From Metallyticus violacea (Eukaryota; Arthropoda; Insecta; Mantodea; Metallyticidae), in contig CM060834.1 in assembly GCA_030762175.1 (NCBI GenBank), positions 70,154,001-70,218,000 of the forward strand: a DNA stretch of 64,000 nt. The letters run 5' to 3'. Shown piece by piece: positions 31,104-43,039 of this stretch. The notes beneath the pieces are model-generated. The model saw nothing but the letters and a program-made list of their open reading frames with translations, was not told the origin of the DNA and searched no databases. A program made the translations under genes and the position numbers. How positions within the stretch are numbered: position 1 is the stretch's first letter; the number at the start of each line of letters is the position of its first letter.

Positions 31104-32577
31104 TGCCGAGGGTGCCAAAATGTATACACAATTTCACAGTAGATATTTATTTAACATATTTCAAAATTGAACCGAAAAACAACAGTAATATATAGTAAGG
31201 TGTTTTGTAAACACACGTGACTCACATATATTATAATAGCGTTGCTACGTGACAGGTAAACCATCAATGAACACATGAAGCCAAGATTTTCATAAATCAA
31301 CAATGAACAAATAAATTCAAGATTATCGTATAGTGTTCCATAAACAGATTGACCAACATTACGTTATGCTAGCGTTGCTACAACAAAATGGAGCCAAGAT
31401 TATCGTTCGAACAGAGGAAAGCAATTTTGAAGTGGTATTGGAAAACCCAAGAATGTTGTTGAAGTTCAAAGGCAATGCAGACGTGTGTACAGAACAGAAC
31501 CGCCAATGCGAGTAACAATTGCACGCATTTGAGACAAATTTGAGACTCATGGTATCGTATGCGATGTTCATAAGGGCAGATCTGGGAGACTTCGCACATC
31601 AACAAGCACCGCGTCCTCAGCTATGGTTTCGGAAAGTTTTAAGCACTTACCGCAGAATACTACAAAGCAATGTGCACGTGAGACTGGGATTAGTAGAACC
31701 AGCGTACGTTGTATTATTAAAACAGCAAAGTTGAAAGTTTTCATCTCAAGACTTTTGCATGCATTAAATGAAGATGGCCCTGATCAGAGAATGCAGTACT
31801 GTGAGAGCGGTTTCGGAACATGTTGCAAGAGGATGAGGCATTCGTAGGGAAAGTCGTTTTGTCCAATGAGGCACAATTTAAGTTGAACGGAACTGTTAAC
31901 CGGCATAACTGTGTCTTCTGGTATGCAAACAATCCTCGTATTTTTTTTTTTTTTTTTTTTTAGAAAAGGCTGTTAATTTACCTGGAAATAGTGTTTGGTG
32001 TGAGTTGTCATCTAGGGGTCTAATTGGACCATTCTTTATTGAAGGAACAGTAACTAGCCCAGGGTACCTGAACATGATACGCACTTACTCGCCATTCATA
32101 CACTCTATATAAATAAGGAATTTTACTTCCAACAGGATGGTGCATCGCCGCATTACTACCGAAATGTACGTGGTACCTTGATGACATCCTTCCAACGCAC
32201 TGGATAGGACGAAGAGGTCTAATTGAGTTCCCACTACGTTTTCCGGATATAACTCCGTTGGACTTCTACCTATAGGGAACTCTTGTGGATGTTGTATACC
32301 GTAGAAAACCAGCTACAGTGGCAGTACTTTAGGAAGAAATTGAAACGGCCTGTGCTGCAATCGCTGAGGACACTTTCGCAAACGTTGCTAAATCAGTAGT
32401 TCAACGTACTCAGAAGTGTATCGACGCCGATGGTGGGCATTTTAGTAACTGTTGTAGTTGTAAAAGTCTAAGATGATTTGTGCTCCTCATTTTCTGTTTG
32501 TGTGAATTCAGTTGTTTATGTTAACACAGTTTTTTCTTTGCTTGAAGTGTGTATACACGGTTTTTCGGCACCGTCTG
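31104..32577 (+). mobile_element. Tc1/mariner-superfamily transposon with terminal inverted repeats
   Basis: Candidate termini: gccgagggtgccaaaatgta at 31105 and, on the other strand, cagacggtgccgaaaaaccg starting at 32577. Both continue into TGTATACAC and both are bordered by TA. Inside, the frame gives the N-terminal part with PPMRVTIARI near 31505, ARETGISRTSVRCIIKTAKL near 31678-31735, then catalytic-region text near 32130-32300 (PLRFPDITPLDFYL) and a C-terminus with KCIDADGGHFSN near 32415-32450. A T-run at 31939-31961 and several stops inactivate it. Family and function: cut-and-paste DDE transposase of the insect DUF4817-like group, by motif. Confidence 0.75.
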
Positions 32578-32658
32578 TATTAGCTTTTTAAAAGTATTTC
32601 GCTCAAATTGTTAATGCCTTACTGTATTGTGTGTACTGGTCTTAACATCGCCAGGTAA

Positions 32659-32706
<48 letters not shown>

Positions 32707-32712
32707 AGAACA

Positions 32713-32767
<55 letters not shown>
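32659..32767. repeat. (ATT)n-(AAT)n inverted microsatellite, hairpin-forming
   Basis: About 16 ATT units are followed by a 10-base spacer with gaacaggt and then about 17 TAA/AAT units. The second array is the reverse complement of the first, so the locus can fold into a roughly 48-bp stem. Confidence 0.95.
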
Positions 32768-33168
32768 TAGGCGCTGCTCACTGATGATACCACTTGGATT
32801 TTTTTTTAAGGAAAGAAGTGTTCGTACCCACCCAGGTGGTTTCCGTGTGCTATGTGTTAATTATTTTACATACAATTCTATATTCACTCTCAATATTTGT
32901 CATTGTCAGTTACTATAGAAGCATCATGTAATGTCATCAAATTAAAGTCTTACTTAACATCTATGAACAGGAGGTCATGGAACGAATTTTTGTTGCTTGT
33001 TCATTAGTGAAAGGTCAAATCCGAACCATATACAAGATAATTACAGATGATTGTGGTGATTTTACAAATTTACCTTAGCTATACTATTAGGCATATTATC
33101 ACAAAATTTGCAAGCATATATAAAAGCTCAAAAGATTTTGTGTTCTTCAACCGCCTTTCCCATTTTTT

Positions 33169-33203
<35 letters not shown>

Positions 33204-33223
33204 CGAGTTAGCAGTTAATAAAG
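32768..33223. other. Spacer with a SINE-A-like scrap and a long T-run
   Basis: The stretch ctcactgatgatac then gatttttttttaaggaaaga at 32776-32820 may be a minus-strand SINE-A scrap. A T-run of about 28 lies at 33171-33199, just before the next transposase start. Confidence 0.35.
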
Positions 33224-34345
33224 ATGGCGAAAGACGTTGATAAAGTGTATTCTGTATTTAAATATCATTCACTTCAGCCTGTCATAATCGTGAAACGATA
33301 CTTCAGAACGAAGTTTAAAAAGATGCCAACTGCCAACTCCATTCGGCGATGGTATGCTAGTTTACAACTTCAGGATGCCACTGTAAGGGGAAACCAGGGA
33401 CTGAAGAAACTGTTGAGGCGTGCGGGCGAGTTTTACACGAACAGATAGCCGAACATTCCACAACCGACCATTTGGAAGATCTTGGGAAACGGTTGCAACA
33501 GAAACCTTACCACTTGCAATTGCTCCAACCCATGACGCCCGATAAGAAAGTACAACCCTTTAAGTTTTCTGTACGGTTGCAACAACTTATGGAAGATGGT
33601 GTGTTTGGTGAGAGACTTGTCTTCAGTGATGAAGCAACATTTTTGCGAATTGAAAACTGAACAGATACATTGTGCAAATCTGGGGCACAAAAACCCTAGC
33701 ATTATCATACAGCACGTTCTACGAACCGCCACGGTCGTTAAATCGTGGACTCGTGAGCGGGAGATAAGGGGTTGGAATCCCGCCATGACTGTCCTGCCTG
33801 ACTGAGATTTTTTCCAGATTTTCCTCATTCATCTTAACTGGCAAATGCCGAGGAGGTACCCTGAACTTAGGCCTGGAACGTTTCCTTCCTTAAAAAAAAT
33901 CCTTTCCCAATATATGGTTTCATCTCATGTATCATCAGTGTCCACCGCCTGTGGTGCCTCAGTAGTAAAAATGGGCGGTAAACACCATTAAATTTTTTCT
34001 ACGAAAAGTAAACGTGTATCTGAACATGCAGTGTGGATTTTTTTATTAGTAGGATGGTGCTCCACCCCATTTCCATCACAATGTTTCCAAACTTTTAAAT
34101 GTGAGATTGAGAAACTGATGCATCGGTCATGGGGGTGATTATCAGCAATTCCTGCCATGACCTCCACGCTCCCCCTACCTAACCTCATGCGATTGTTTGT
34201 GTGGGGCTATGTCAAAAATTCAGTGTTGTGTCTCCTTTACTACAAACCTACTAGAATTGATAAATCATATCAACAATGATTTGAACAGATTGATAGAAAC
34301 ATGTCGAGCGAGGGAAGAAATTGATTATTAGACTTGATATCTACA
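33224..34345 (+). mobile_element. Tc1/mariner-superfamily transposase, split by a SINE-A
   Basis: The ATG at 33224 opens a 74-codon frame containing KKMPTANSIRRWYASLQ, the N-terminal DNA-binding region of the insect DUF4817-type transposases. Then KPYHLQLLQPMTPDKK near 33507-33550 and GERLVFSDEATFL near 33608-33645 (first catalytic Asp). After the inserted SINE the core continues with VNVYLNMQCG, a GAPPHF-type block near 34050-34070, a PPRSPYLTSCDCL block near 34159-34197 and a degenerate C-terminus. Stops and frameshifts show it is inactive. It is the most complete copy of this family in the window. Confidence 0.8.
33726..33996 (+). mobile_element. SINE-A copy 6, full length, inside the transposase
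   Basis: The full SINE-A order runs from ccgccacggtcgttaaatcg through box-B-like GGTTGGAATCCCG to tgggcggtaaacaccattaa. An exact 9-bp duplication, ttctacgaa, flanks it at 33717-33725 and 33997-34005. The transposase reading resumes across it. Confidence 0.92.
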
Positions 34346-35021
34346 AAATCAGTAGGGGGCACACATGGAGCACTTGTAATATGTTAAAAAAACATTTTTG
34401 AGTTTTTATATAAGCCTGTAAAGTTCTGTGATAATATGTCAAATAATATATCTACAGTATTTTTGTGAACCAGCTTCAAGCATTTATAATGACCCTGTCA
34501 TTTGGTTCTCTTTTGTGCTGCTCTCAATGGATACTTACCATGAATCGCAAGAATTAAATGTGCCAGAAGAATGAATACTTATTTTTACGTAGAAGGATTT
34601 AAAAGTGAATAGAGTAATTATACCAGTGAATTTAGTCACATCTCTTATGCTGATGTTCAACAAGATGATAGAGAGACAAAGTTATCGACACAGCGGTGGT
34701 GTCACTTCTGGGTCTCTGAGAAGGAACAAAGGTCAGTTGTAGTGACGGCCCTCAAGTGCACACAGTGCTCATAATTGAGAGACATCCCACAAGGAGGTGC
34801 TAGACACTTCCTCTCTAATTACATCCAGCGTCGTGTTGGAGTGTAGCAGTTCTGAGCCGGTGGGTCGCGACCACTGCTCGGCTAACTTTAAATTGCATGA
34901 GGAATATAACAACGGAAAACAAGTACCTAATACGTAAGTGTATGCTTTTAAAATAATCAACTGCATTGTTAAACTTTTGTTTCTTAAAAATCTTGATGAA
35001 ATATATTTATACATACCGATA
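34346..35021. other. Spacer, nothing firmly recognised
   Basis: A/T-rich at first; 34740-34880 is more G+C-rich, with a ggtcgcgacc palindrome at 34863-34872. No coding motif. Confidence 0.4.
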
Positions 35022-35023
35022 TA

Positions 35024-35757
35024 CAGGGTGTCCCTGAATTCAACTGGCAAAATTGAAGGGATTGTAAAGTGGACAGACAAATATTATGATCTATATCCTT
35101 TCCCACTGATGATGTGCTAAACTCACCCTCCCGATTAATTTCCAGAGAACATACAGCGTAATACTTGTGGCGGTCCGGAAACCTTTCGTTTTTACTTCTT
35201 GCCTCCTGTTGACTGCTACTAACTTCCGTAGGGAGTTGACATATTAGCTACTTTAGTAGAATAAGTATATTTTGTCTTTACATTTGCTAACACTATCTTA
35301 CCTATGGCAAGAAACCGTGCTTTTTTGTACTGATGTGATACAGGCATTAATGAACGTGAAATCTCAGGACCTGAAACTGGGTTTTGTAGCCAAAAAAGAA
35401 ACCAAGACAGACAAGATGCTCGAAAACTTACTGGCAGTCGATCTATTTATTTTAAGCTCGTTATATAAATTACTATTTCAAATGCGTAGATATTTTATTG
35501 GTTATACTCTGTCTAGCTATAAAAGAATCCATACATTCAGGAAGAGTTTTCTTAAACTATTCTAAGAATGTTTTAAGACGACAAAGTTTGTGCACCTCTA
35601 GCAGGAAGCCTTAAATAATATCTGAACTCCTTGGCCTAGACACGTAGTATAAAACATTAATTTCCTCAATGCGATCTCATATGTTACCATTAACACCATT
35701 TCAAAACTCATCAAAAACAAGGAAAGAAATATTTAGCAATTTTTATTGTACATCCTG
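35024..35757. mobile_element. Candidate MITE with TACAGGGTGT-type ends
   Basis: The left end is TA then cagggtgtccctgaattcaa at 35022-35043. The right end is gtacatcctg then TA at 35748-35759, i.e. caggatgtac on the other strand. The ends match for about 9 of 11 bases and TA flanks both, as for Tc1/mariner elements. The 97-codon open frame inside (35272-35565) has no transposase motif. The short inverted repeat makes this tentative. Confidence 0.4.
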
Positions 35758-35872
35758 TATAAAGATTAGATATGCAGAATTGAGCACGTATTTTGGGAGA
35801 AATGTAATAACATCCAAGTAATTGATCTATTTGCTCTTAATAATAAAACAAATGTAGTTACAAATTGTACAA

Positions 35873-35912
<40 letters not shown>

Positions 35913-36769
35913 GATTACGAAATATGTTTAAATTTTGAATGTTTATTATGTTACTGTCAAGTTAATTTCCAAAAATCTGTTTTTCCAAAAGCGGCAGCTC
36001 CTTTACAAGGTTTCTGGTTTGTGTTACTCCCAAATATTTCAACTTTTATTTTCTATAACTATGTTTTATGCGTTCAAAGTTTGTATTTCTGGCGACAGAT
36101 GTTTGATGTTTCTCTTTGTAGTTATTATTTGTTAGGCCTTGGTTTGTAGACACTGTGCAAATAAATGTCGCGGTACGCCTGTGAGGAGAGATGAGAGGAA
36201 GCGATAGGAGCCTCTTGTCCACAAGAGCCATTGAGTGCACTACCACCTGAAACGTCACCTCTCGTCACGTGCGTTTCTGGAAAATTTACCTCGAGTTTAA
36301 TATAGGCTGTTTGTTATTGCGTTACAAAAATGAATAAAAATTTAAAAGACTCTTAGATAATTATTGCGAAAGGGTCATGAACAAGTTTTCCGCCATTAAA
36401 ATGATGAGAATGGCTTTTTTGTATCTGAATAAATGTGTTACTGCGATATTTTATTAAATTATCTTTCCCTCCTTTTTGTATGTTCAGCCACACATTAAGA
36501 GTGCTAATTCTGGTTATTAAGATTGTACAAGCTTACAATTGTATTCAGTAATAGTGGTGGTGGTGGTGATGCACCTCGTTTTATGCTGTCGCGAGCCTCC
36601 ACTGTTTTGCATCGCTTTAATATATCTATAGTTGTATGGTAAACATTTAATTTGATTTAAAAGCAAGGGTATCTGTTTACTGATATAAACACATTTCACA
36701 TGTTAAATTATGTGCCTAGTCTAGCCGTAAGTGTTACAAAATTTTGATAGGTACTATACCAGATAACGC
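35758..36769. other. A/T-rich spacer with a (TTA)n array
   Basis: It has a TTA microsatellite at 35874-35911 and a short (GGT)n at 36554-36569. No gene was recognised. Confidence 0.5.
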
Positions 36770-37815
36770 TCTTGCAGCTGAACGCTACTTTAACATTGAT
36801 GACTTCAACTGCAGCTAAATGAACACGCTAGTCATAAGATTTAGTCATGGATTAGGAAGACTGAAAACCGTGTTGCTGTAATAGCCCTGCATAGGATCGG
36901 AAAATCGTCGAGTAAGATTTTTCAGACCCTTAAGAAACTGAAAATCAGGATGACATTTGTGTACGACACCAATGAGCGCTTTAATCAGACTGGTACAATT
37001 GCTGACCAATCAAGATCGGGGCGTTCGCGCTTTGTGAGGAAACAAACAGTGATGACTGATAGGATGAACAGGAGATCAATGACCGGATTGCTAAGACAAA
37101 CCTTGAACTGAAGGTGCATCGCAGGGGTACTGCATATTCTTAACTTCAGCAGCAGAGAGAGCTGAAATGCAAACGCCTACTTCGAGTTATTCTAACAACC
37201 GACACAAAATATTCCTTTTTACAAATAAAACATTTTCACAATTGAAGAGAGCTATAATCGCCAGAATGACAGAGCGTATGCCAGGATTTCTGAGGATATC
37301 GTGAGAGGGTTCCAAAGATCCAGAGGGGCCACTATCACGCCTCAGTGATGGTTTGTTGGAGAGAGATCTACGATGGTGTCACATAGTGCATTTCTACCAA
37401 AAATGGGTTAAACACAACGACTAGAATATATGAAAAAACCCTCCTTGAGCCTATGCTGAAAGACCTAAACACCACTTTGTTCAAGAATGGGTACTAGACC
37501 TTCAAGCAAGATTCTGCACCAGCCCATGAAGCAAGATCACTGAACCTTAGCTTAAGAAAAATGTTCCGAATGTTATTGCTACCAAAACTGTCCCAATAGC
37601 AGCCCTGACCTCATGATTACAAATTGCGGTCAGTTATTGAGGATATTACCTGTAAGAAAAGGCATCCCAAGTTTCTCGAGCGATGACTGGAGTTAGCAGT
37701 GGCGGACTTCCCCCATGGAGAAATGCGTGCTGCTATTGATGAATGACCCGATTGACTTAGGTCCTATATCAAGGCAAATGAGGACCATTTAGAAAATGGT
37801 ATTTTCATTTAGCCC
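36770..37815 (+). mobile_element. Tc1/mariner transposase relic (Tc3-like insect group)
   Basis: The plus strand reads AVIALHRIGKSSSKIFQTLK near 36875-36935, then TGTIADQSRSGRSRFVRKQT near 36985-37045 (end of the DNA-binding domain). Next come FTIEESYNRQNDRAYAR near 37238-37290, a degenerate FKQDSAP block near 37500-37525, a PNSSPDLM block near 37590-37612 and an ENG-type C-terminus near 37790. Many frameshifts and stops. The same family occurs at 46960-47835. Confidence 0.78.
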
Positions 37816-40800
37816 AGAAAAATTGTGGTTACTATTTGTCATAGTTTAAAAAAACAGTAAGGCGCATTGTTGCTATTATTAAAAAAAACTTCGTAACAAA
37901 ATTTTTGGCTAAACTTTGTACACTTTGAATCATTTTATTACATTCTTAATGTTTATCTATAATTTAATTCAATAAAATCTCACAATGTGATATTTAAATT
38001 GATCAGGTTCAGAAAGAAATTAATATGTAGCCTAAATCTAATATAATTTAACCGTTTTTGTAAGCATTGTAATGCTTTTTTAATAATTAAATTATTGTAA
38101 TCATATATAATAAAACTGTAAAAATATACATAACATATATTTTTGAACCACATATGTTTATTTTTAAAATTCAAACCTATCAGTAAAACTTTTAGGTAAT
38201 TTTTGCCTTGCATTCTGCTCTATTAAAGAATAATGCCTTTCGTTATTTGTGATGCTAGAATGATCTTTAATGCAAAAGAGAACTTGTTTTGCACAATAAA
38301 TCTTTAATCTCTTAGTTCAATAACCACTATGAACAACTGAATATTGGAACCCCAGTTCTTGGTCGAATTTCTGTGGTTGCGTGGCTACTGGCTAATATAA
38401 ATGGAAATATTTGTACCCAAAACGAAACAAACCGATGCACGGCAGAATGTAGTAAAAGTGTGTATTACTAAACCATTTGCAACTGCACATATTCAGAAAT
38501 AATGTGATTTAAGACATAGCTGGAAGATCCATAAGTTAACGTATTTCCGGAAGACGAAATTTTAAATGCTCTGCTAGGTATGGAAACATTCCTTCTAAAG
38601 AGGTTAAAGTGGCCCATTTCTTATCAACGATTCTTTAAAGATAGATACTTAATAAGGTAAATTATTCAACACGAGAACTGTTGCTTAGAACTCCAACTCT
38701 TTATTTAGGTACCTAAACTAGTGCTAAATGCTGTTAGAAAACCTTGATTTTCTTTTGAATAATTAGTCGTTATTAAAAGTATTTCTATCCTATGCCTCCT
38801 ATTTAACAGAGTAACGATAGTTTTACATCTGGTACGTTAGCACAGTTATAAAAAAGTAAACAATGATATTGCTGTTACATCAGTTCTTTAGCATTTATTC
38901 CTCACCCTTCGGATGTGCTGCGTATTAATTTCTGTTCACATCATTCGACCGCATGAAATATTAACCAGTTTTTGTTGGTTTTAATAGATCCTATAAGACT
39001 GTCATATGCATGGGCAGCATGTTCATCTCTTTCACTACTGGTATCAAATTATCTATTACGAAGTTTACCTCATGATATTTTTGGGCTTTACTAGCATCAT
39101 AGATTGATTTCCTTCTTAACGATTTATGCATTGAGGTGGAAAAGGAGATAATATCGACACGATTTTTTTGGTATTTTTTGTAGTTTTATTTTCATGGAAA
39201 ACTATGGACGAGTTGGATTACATCAACCGAATGAAATAGGATAAAGAAACATAAAATCTCTATAGGGTGTTCATGAACTGTAAGGGTTAAAAATTGAAGT
39301 TTTGTTGTATATTTATTTCAAATATACACGGTGTCCCAGAATAGCCGCAAAAATTTTCAGGTTATACGTTCATGTAGTTCTATGGCGTGCATGTCAATTT
39401 AGTTGAATATTGCAGATATGGTGGACAAAATTAAAATTTATGTGCTTTTCTTTCTTATATTTTTCTTTTAATATTTAAATTACCAAATGATCTACAAAAT
39501 TAATATTCAAGCGATGCTCAAATATTGTTATACGCTTATTTTCTCCTCCACTTATGCATCTAATTTAATTAATTTTACCTCTTAGTGAATTTGGACTGCT
39601 GCATTTAGTTTTAAGTTCATTTGAGTAAAGTATTTAAGCAATGGCAGTGAAACAAAAGGAGCAATTATTAAGAAAACTAAGTACTGTAACACGTTCTCAG
39701 TGGTCAGGTAACGACAGTTGTGCAACCAGCTGCTTCTTTTACCCAGTCCTTACGTGTAATTAGGTTGTTTATCCGGAAAGTTAAACGGCGATTTTGAGAT
39801 ATCATGTATATACGCATAGAATGCACTCTATTTACATTAACTCCTTACCCGAAGAAAAGCTGTTCAGCCTGAAATATTGTTTTATAGTGTTTTAATAGTA
39901 TTTTAGTTACAAAATTGTTTTATGTTGGAAAGTTCTAGTCCTTTGTGTGTGTTTGTGTACGTGACTAGAAAAGAACTCTACTTCCTTCCTGCTGTATGAT
40001 TTGTTTCCAAGTGCGTAACATAAGTGCGGAACTTTTAACCACCAATCACATTTAACTTATTAAGTAACGGAATCCAACTGTCCCTGTCAATTGATTTTTA
40101 CTTAACGGTTATTTCCTTCCGCACAGCATATTAATTTAAGATACTTCGACTGTGATATGCCACAGTAAATTAGTTGTTTTAAGTTACATTTCAACTTTCA
40201 CAGCCTGTAGATGTTATGGATTAATTAATGAACTAATGGTAATGCAAATGACTCTTAAGTTCGTAGATGTTATTTGCTATTTGTCTTTTCAAGGTTAAGA
40301 AAAAGTGCCGAAAACATCTAAGCAACTTGAAGCGAGCATGAATCAAAACAGAATATTATTATCCAGCTAGTTTGGGGGCTTATGTTTGCTAACCAGCCAA
40401 ATGACCCACAAAGGTTCTTCAATTGCTCTGAAATAATAGGAAATAATACGAGTATTTTTGTGCAAAAATTTGATACTTGCGTCAATAAATAACGGTGTAT
40501 ATTCGAGGCCTTTTCAGGTCAAATGGGCTGGCTTAGGTTTTTCTTTATCTCAAAGAACACATAGAGAATAAGTATAGAAAATTAATAAAAGCACAGAAAG
40601 AATGAACTTTAATTATAATGAGTAATTTAATTCATAAGTACAGGCAAGTTCCTTTTGTACTAAAAAATTAAATTTTACTGCATATGAAAGGAAAAGTTAA
40701 TGAAATATACAATGGATACAATGACATTGTTTGACTTTCAAAATTTAGATTATTTTATATTCTTAATAATTATTTTAGTAAAAACTATGATGTGTTTTAA

Positions 40801-40834
40801 AATATAATACTTTATCTGTTTATAATGTTGGTTT
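37816..40834. other. Long A/T-rich spacer with two mariner-end-like motifs
   Basis: It has tatagggtgttcatgaactg at 39260 and tacacggtgtcccagaatag at 39335, which resemble the outer ends of Tc1/mariner elements (TACAGGGTGTCCC-like). No matching inverted partners were found. Otherwise no coding or repeat signal. Confidence 0.4.
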
Positions 40835-41097
40835 GACTGCACTTATCTTCTCGCGAAGTCCGTATATTGGACGTGAATACTATAGCTGTAAGTCTGTAGT
40901 TATGAATGGATGTGAAATAAATTAATGATGACTCAAATGAGCTCGGAGTCCTTGGCGTCTTAAAGCTATCTGGAATTCACCTTCAGAAGGCAAGGAAAAA
41001 CTCCGAAAGAAAGTTCACACGGACAACTTGACCTAATCGGGAATCTAACCAGTTTTAGTAGTCGCAAACGCTGCCACATGACCAGAGGCGATCTTAT
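40835..41097 (-). mobile_element. SINE-D copy 1 (tRNA-derived), reverse orientation
   Basis: It aligns with 59290-59549 over its whole length: tttgactgca, gtaagtctgta, gtcttaaagctatctggaat and agtcgcaaacgctgccacat. In forward sense the head has box A-like sequence and box B GGTTAGATTCCCG near 41042-41054. Confidence 0.75.
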
Positions 41098-42302
41098 AAT
41101 TCTATAGCTCAATAAAGACTTGGTTAGATAGCTAACAAAAATATAGTTACAAAAGCAAAACGTTTTTCTTCATAAAACACAAGAGTCGAATATAGGTATC
41201 ATAGAAATTAGCACGATTTATACGGGTGAAAACCAGCATGTCAAACAAATTGACTTGCTACCAAAATAGCACTGATATGTCGTTTTTCTTTGCTGGAAGG
41301 TATGATTGACAGCTCTTATCAGGTTAAAGTTTTGCGAGGAAAACAGTTCACTCAGACACTCAGACTCTTGTGGAAAAAAATAAATAAGATAGTAAAATGA
41401 TCAAACTTATTAATCACGTTAGTGCTATTGATACTTCTTGTGGAAATAGTTGTTACCTCTTGAATAGTGTAATATCCATCTTAGCATGTGCTTTGTATCA
41501 CTATGAACCTGTCGCAACCTAAGATATCTTTATAACTATGGGACATTTAGCCCCGGTGCATCCATCTTCATGAACTCAATCTGCTAATGTTATAATAATA
41601 TTGGTGTATTCTATCAATATAAATGAGTTAACATTTGCTACAATTAGCATTTTGTAGAAATTAGCCACTGGCCATCTTCACGTACTTCTTCCAACTCCAT
41701 AAGTCTTTATATTTTTTATCTAAAGCATCATTACCACCTTTTTATAATTTTAGTACTCTATAGATCAAAACTGTGGCCCGACCTGCTTTTGGCATAATGG
41801 AAAAAAGTGTCAGATCCATAAAGAAATGACCTAGGTGTCTGGACTTATTTGCAAGAATTCTTTAGGTATTTCTTTTTATTTCTTTCAATGTCCTTGCTAA
41901 TTCAACCCTTTTTGCTTTAGATATTCTTTTAACGGATAGATCCAAGTCAACTGTCTGCAGTGATGAATCTGTAAGTGTTCATTCCACACCAGAACTGGAC
42001 CAGGACGAAGATATTTCTAGTGCCGTTGATTCCAGAGCTGGGGGTTTATGATAATGCTGTGTTTCACAGTTCTGATATTTTGCTGTAGAACTCTTTTGCC
42101 ATCAATTTATGGCACAGGAGACCTTCTCATAATTTATTTTGTCTCCTCACCTTCATCGTCGCTTTTTCTGTATTACTATCATTATCACCATCTATCTGCT
42201 CGTATTCTGAATCGCTTCTAACATTCGAACACTTTAGAAACCATGGCATTAATATTTCATAATTATTATCATCGCTTGTACGCAAAGAAGATGACCCTGT
42301 GC
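41098..42302. other. A/T-rich spacer, nothing recognised
   Basis: No shared repeat or exon-like segment was found. Confidence 0.5.
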
Positions 42303-42572
42303 TCTTTTTTATTTACTTATTTATTTACGGACGCTCTTTAACATCTCAGGTCATCAGCATTCCAATTCAGGGCTTGAAATGGCCGGCAAATTTTGCTCAG
42401 AGGCCTCTTCTTTCAGGCTTGAGATCCTTTATCGTGCCGTAAATGTACGACACAGTACCCACTGCTTTACCTCACTTCCGAAGGAAGTCATACTTAGGAT
42501 TTTTATTCTTGAAAAATCCATCGGTCCTGGCCGATCTTGGAGGCAAGTATGGTTACCACTACACCACCAGGA
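42303..42572 (-). mobile_element. SINE-B copy 4, full length, with target-site duplication
   Basis: It shows the SINE-B order in reverse, ending with accatacttgcctccaagat in forward sense near the head. The box B region is partly deleted. A 10-bp word, gaccctgtgc, occurs at both edges (42293-42302 and about 42570-42579) and is the likely target duplication, overlapping the last bases of the head. Confidence 0.82.
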
Positions 42573-43039
42573 CCCTGTGCGTTCGTTACTTAATATTTTT
42601 AAAGAAACACCGGGCACCAAAATACCTAACAAATATAGGCGTTCGATCTGACGGACTGTTTCAAAACGTTTATATGTGCGAACTACGTTAAGTGAGTGTA
42701 AAAATGAACTGAATATTATAAACCATCCAGTAAGACGAAACAGAAAGTTAAACAGAGCGGCAAACATTTGACGCTGCGATACCTGATGTAAACATGGTGA
42801 TATAATTTCGCTGGTCTCTCTCACCGTATGTCTGCAGCTATGGTTTAAGGTCTCGAAGATTTACTCAAGCACTGTAGTAATTTACTGCCAATAAATAAAA
42901 ATATGCCATAACGTAAACGGATATTCAGTTAGGCACAGTAGCACACTTTTGTTAAAAGCAATCTTCCGCTGGTAGCCATGCAAGAATGACTGTTTCATAG
43001 GTGTTGTGGAAAGACTATTTTGAAAATTTGTGACAATGT
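42573..43039. other. Spacer, nothing recognised
   Basis: Short frames only; no family motif. Confidence 0.45.

Noticed and set aside
32611..32793. Poly-Ile/poly-Asn open frame
   Set aside because: Translation of the ATT/AAT palindromic microsatellite.
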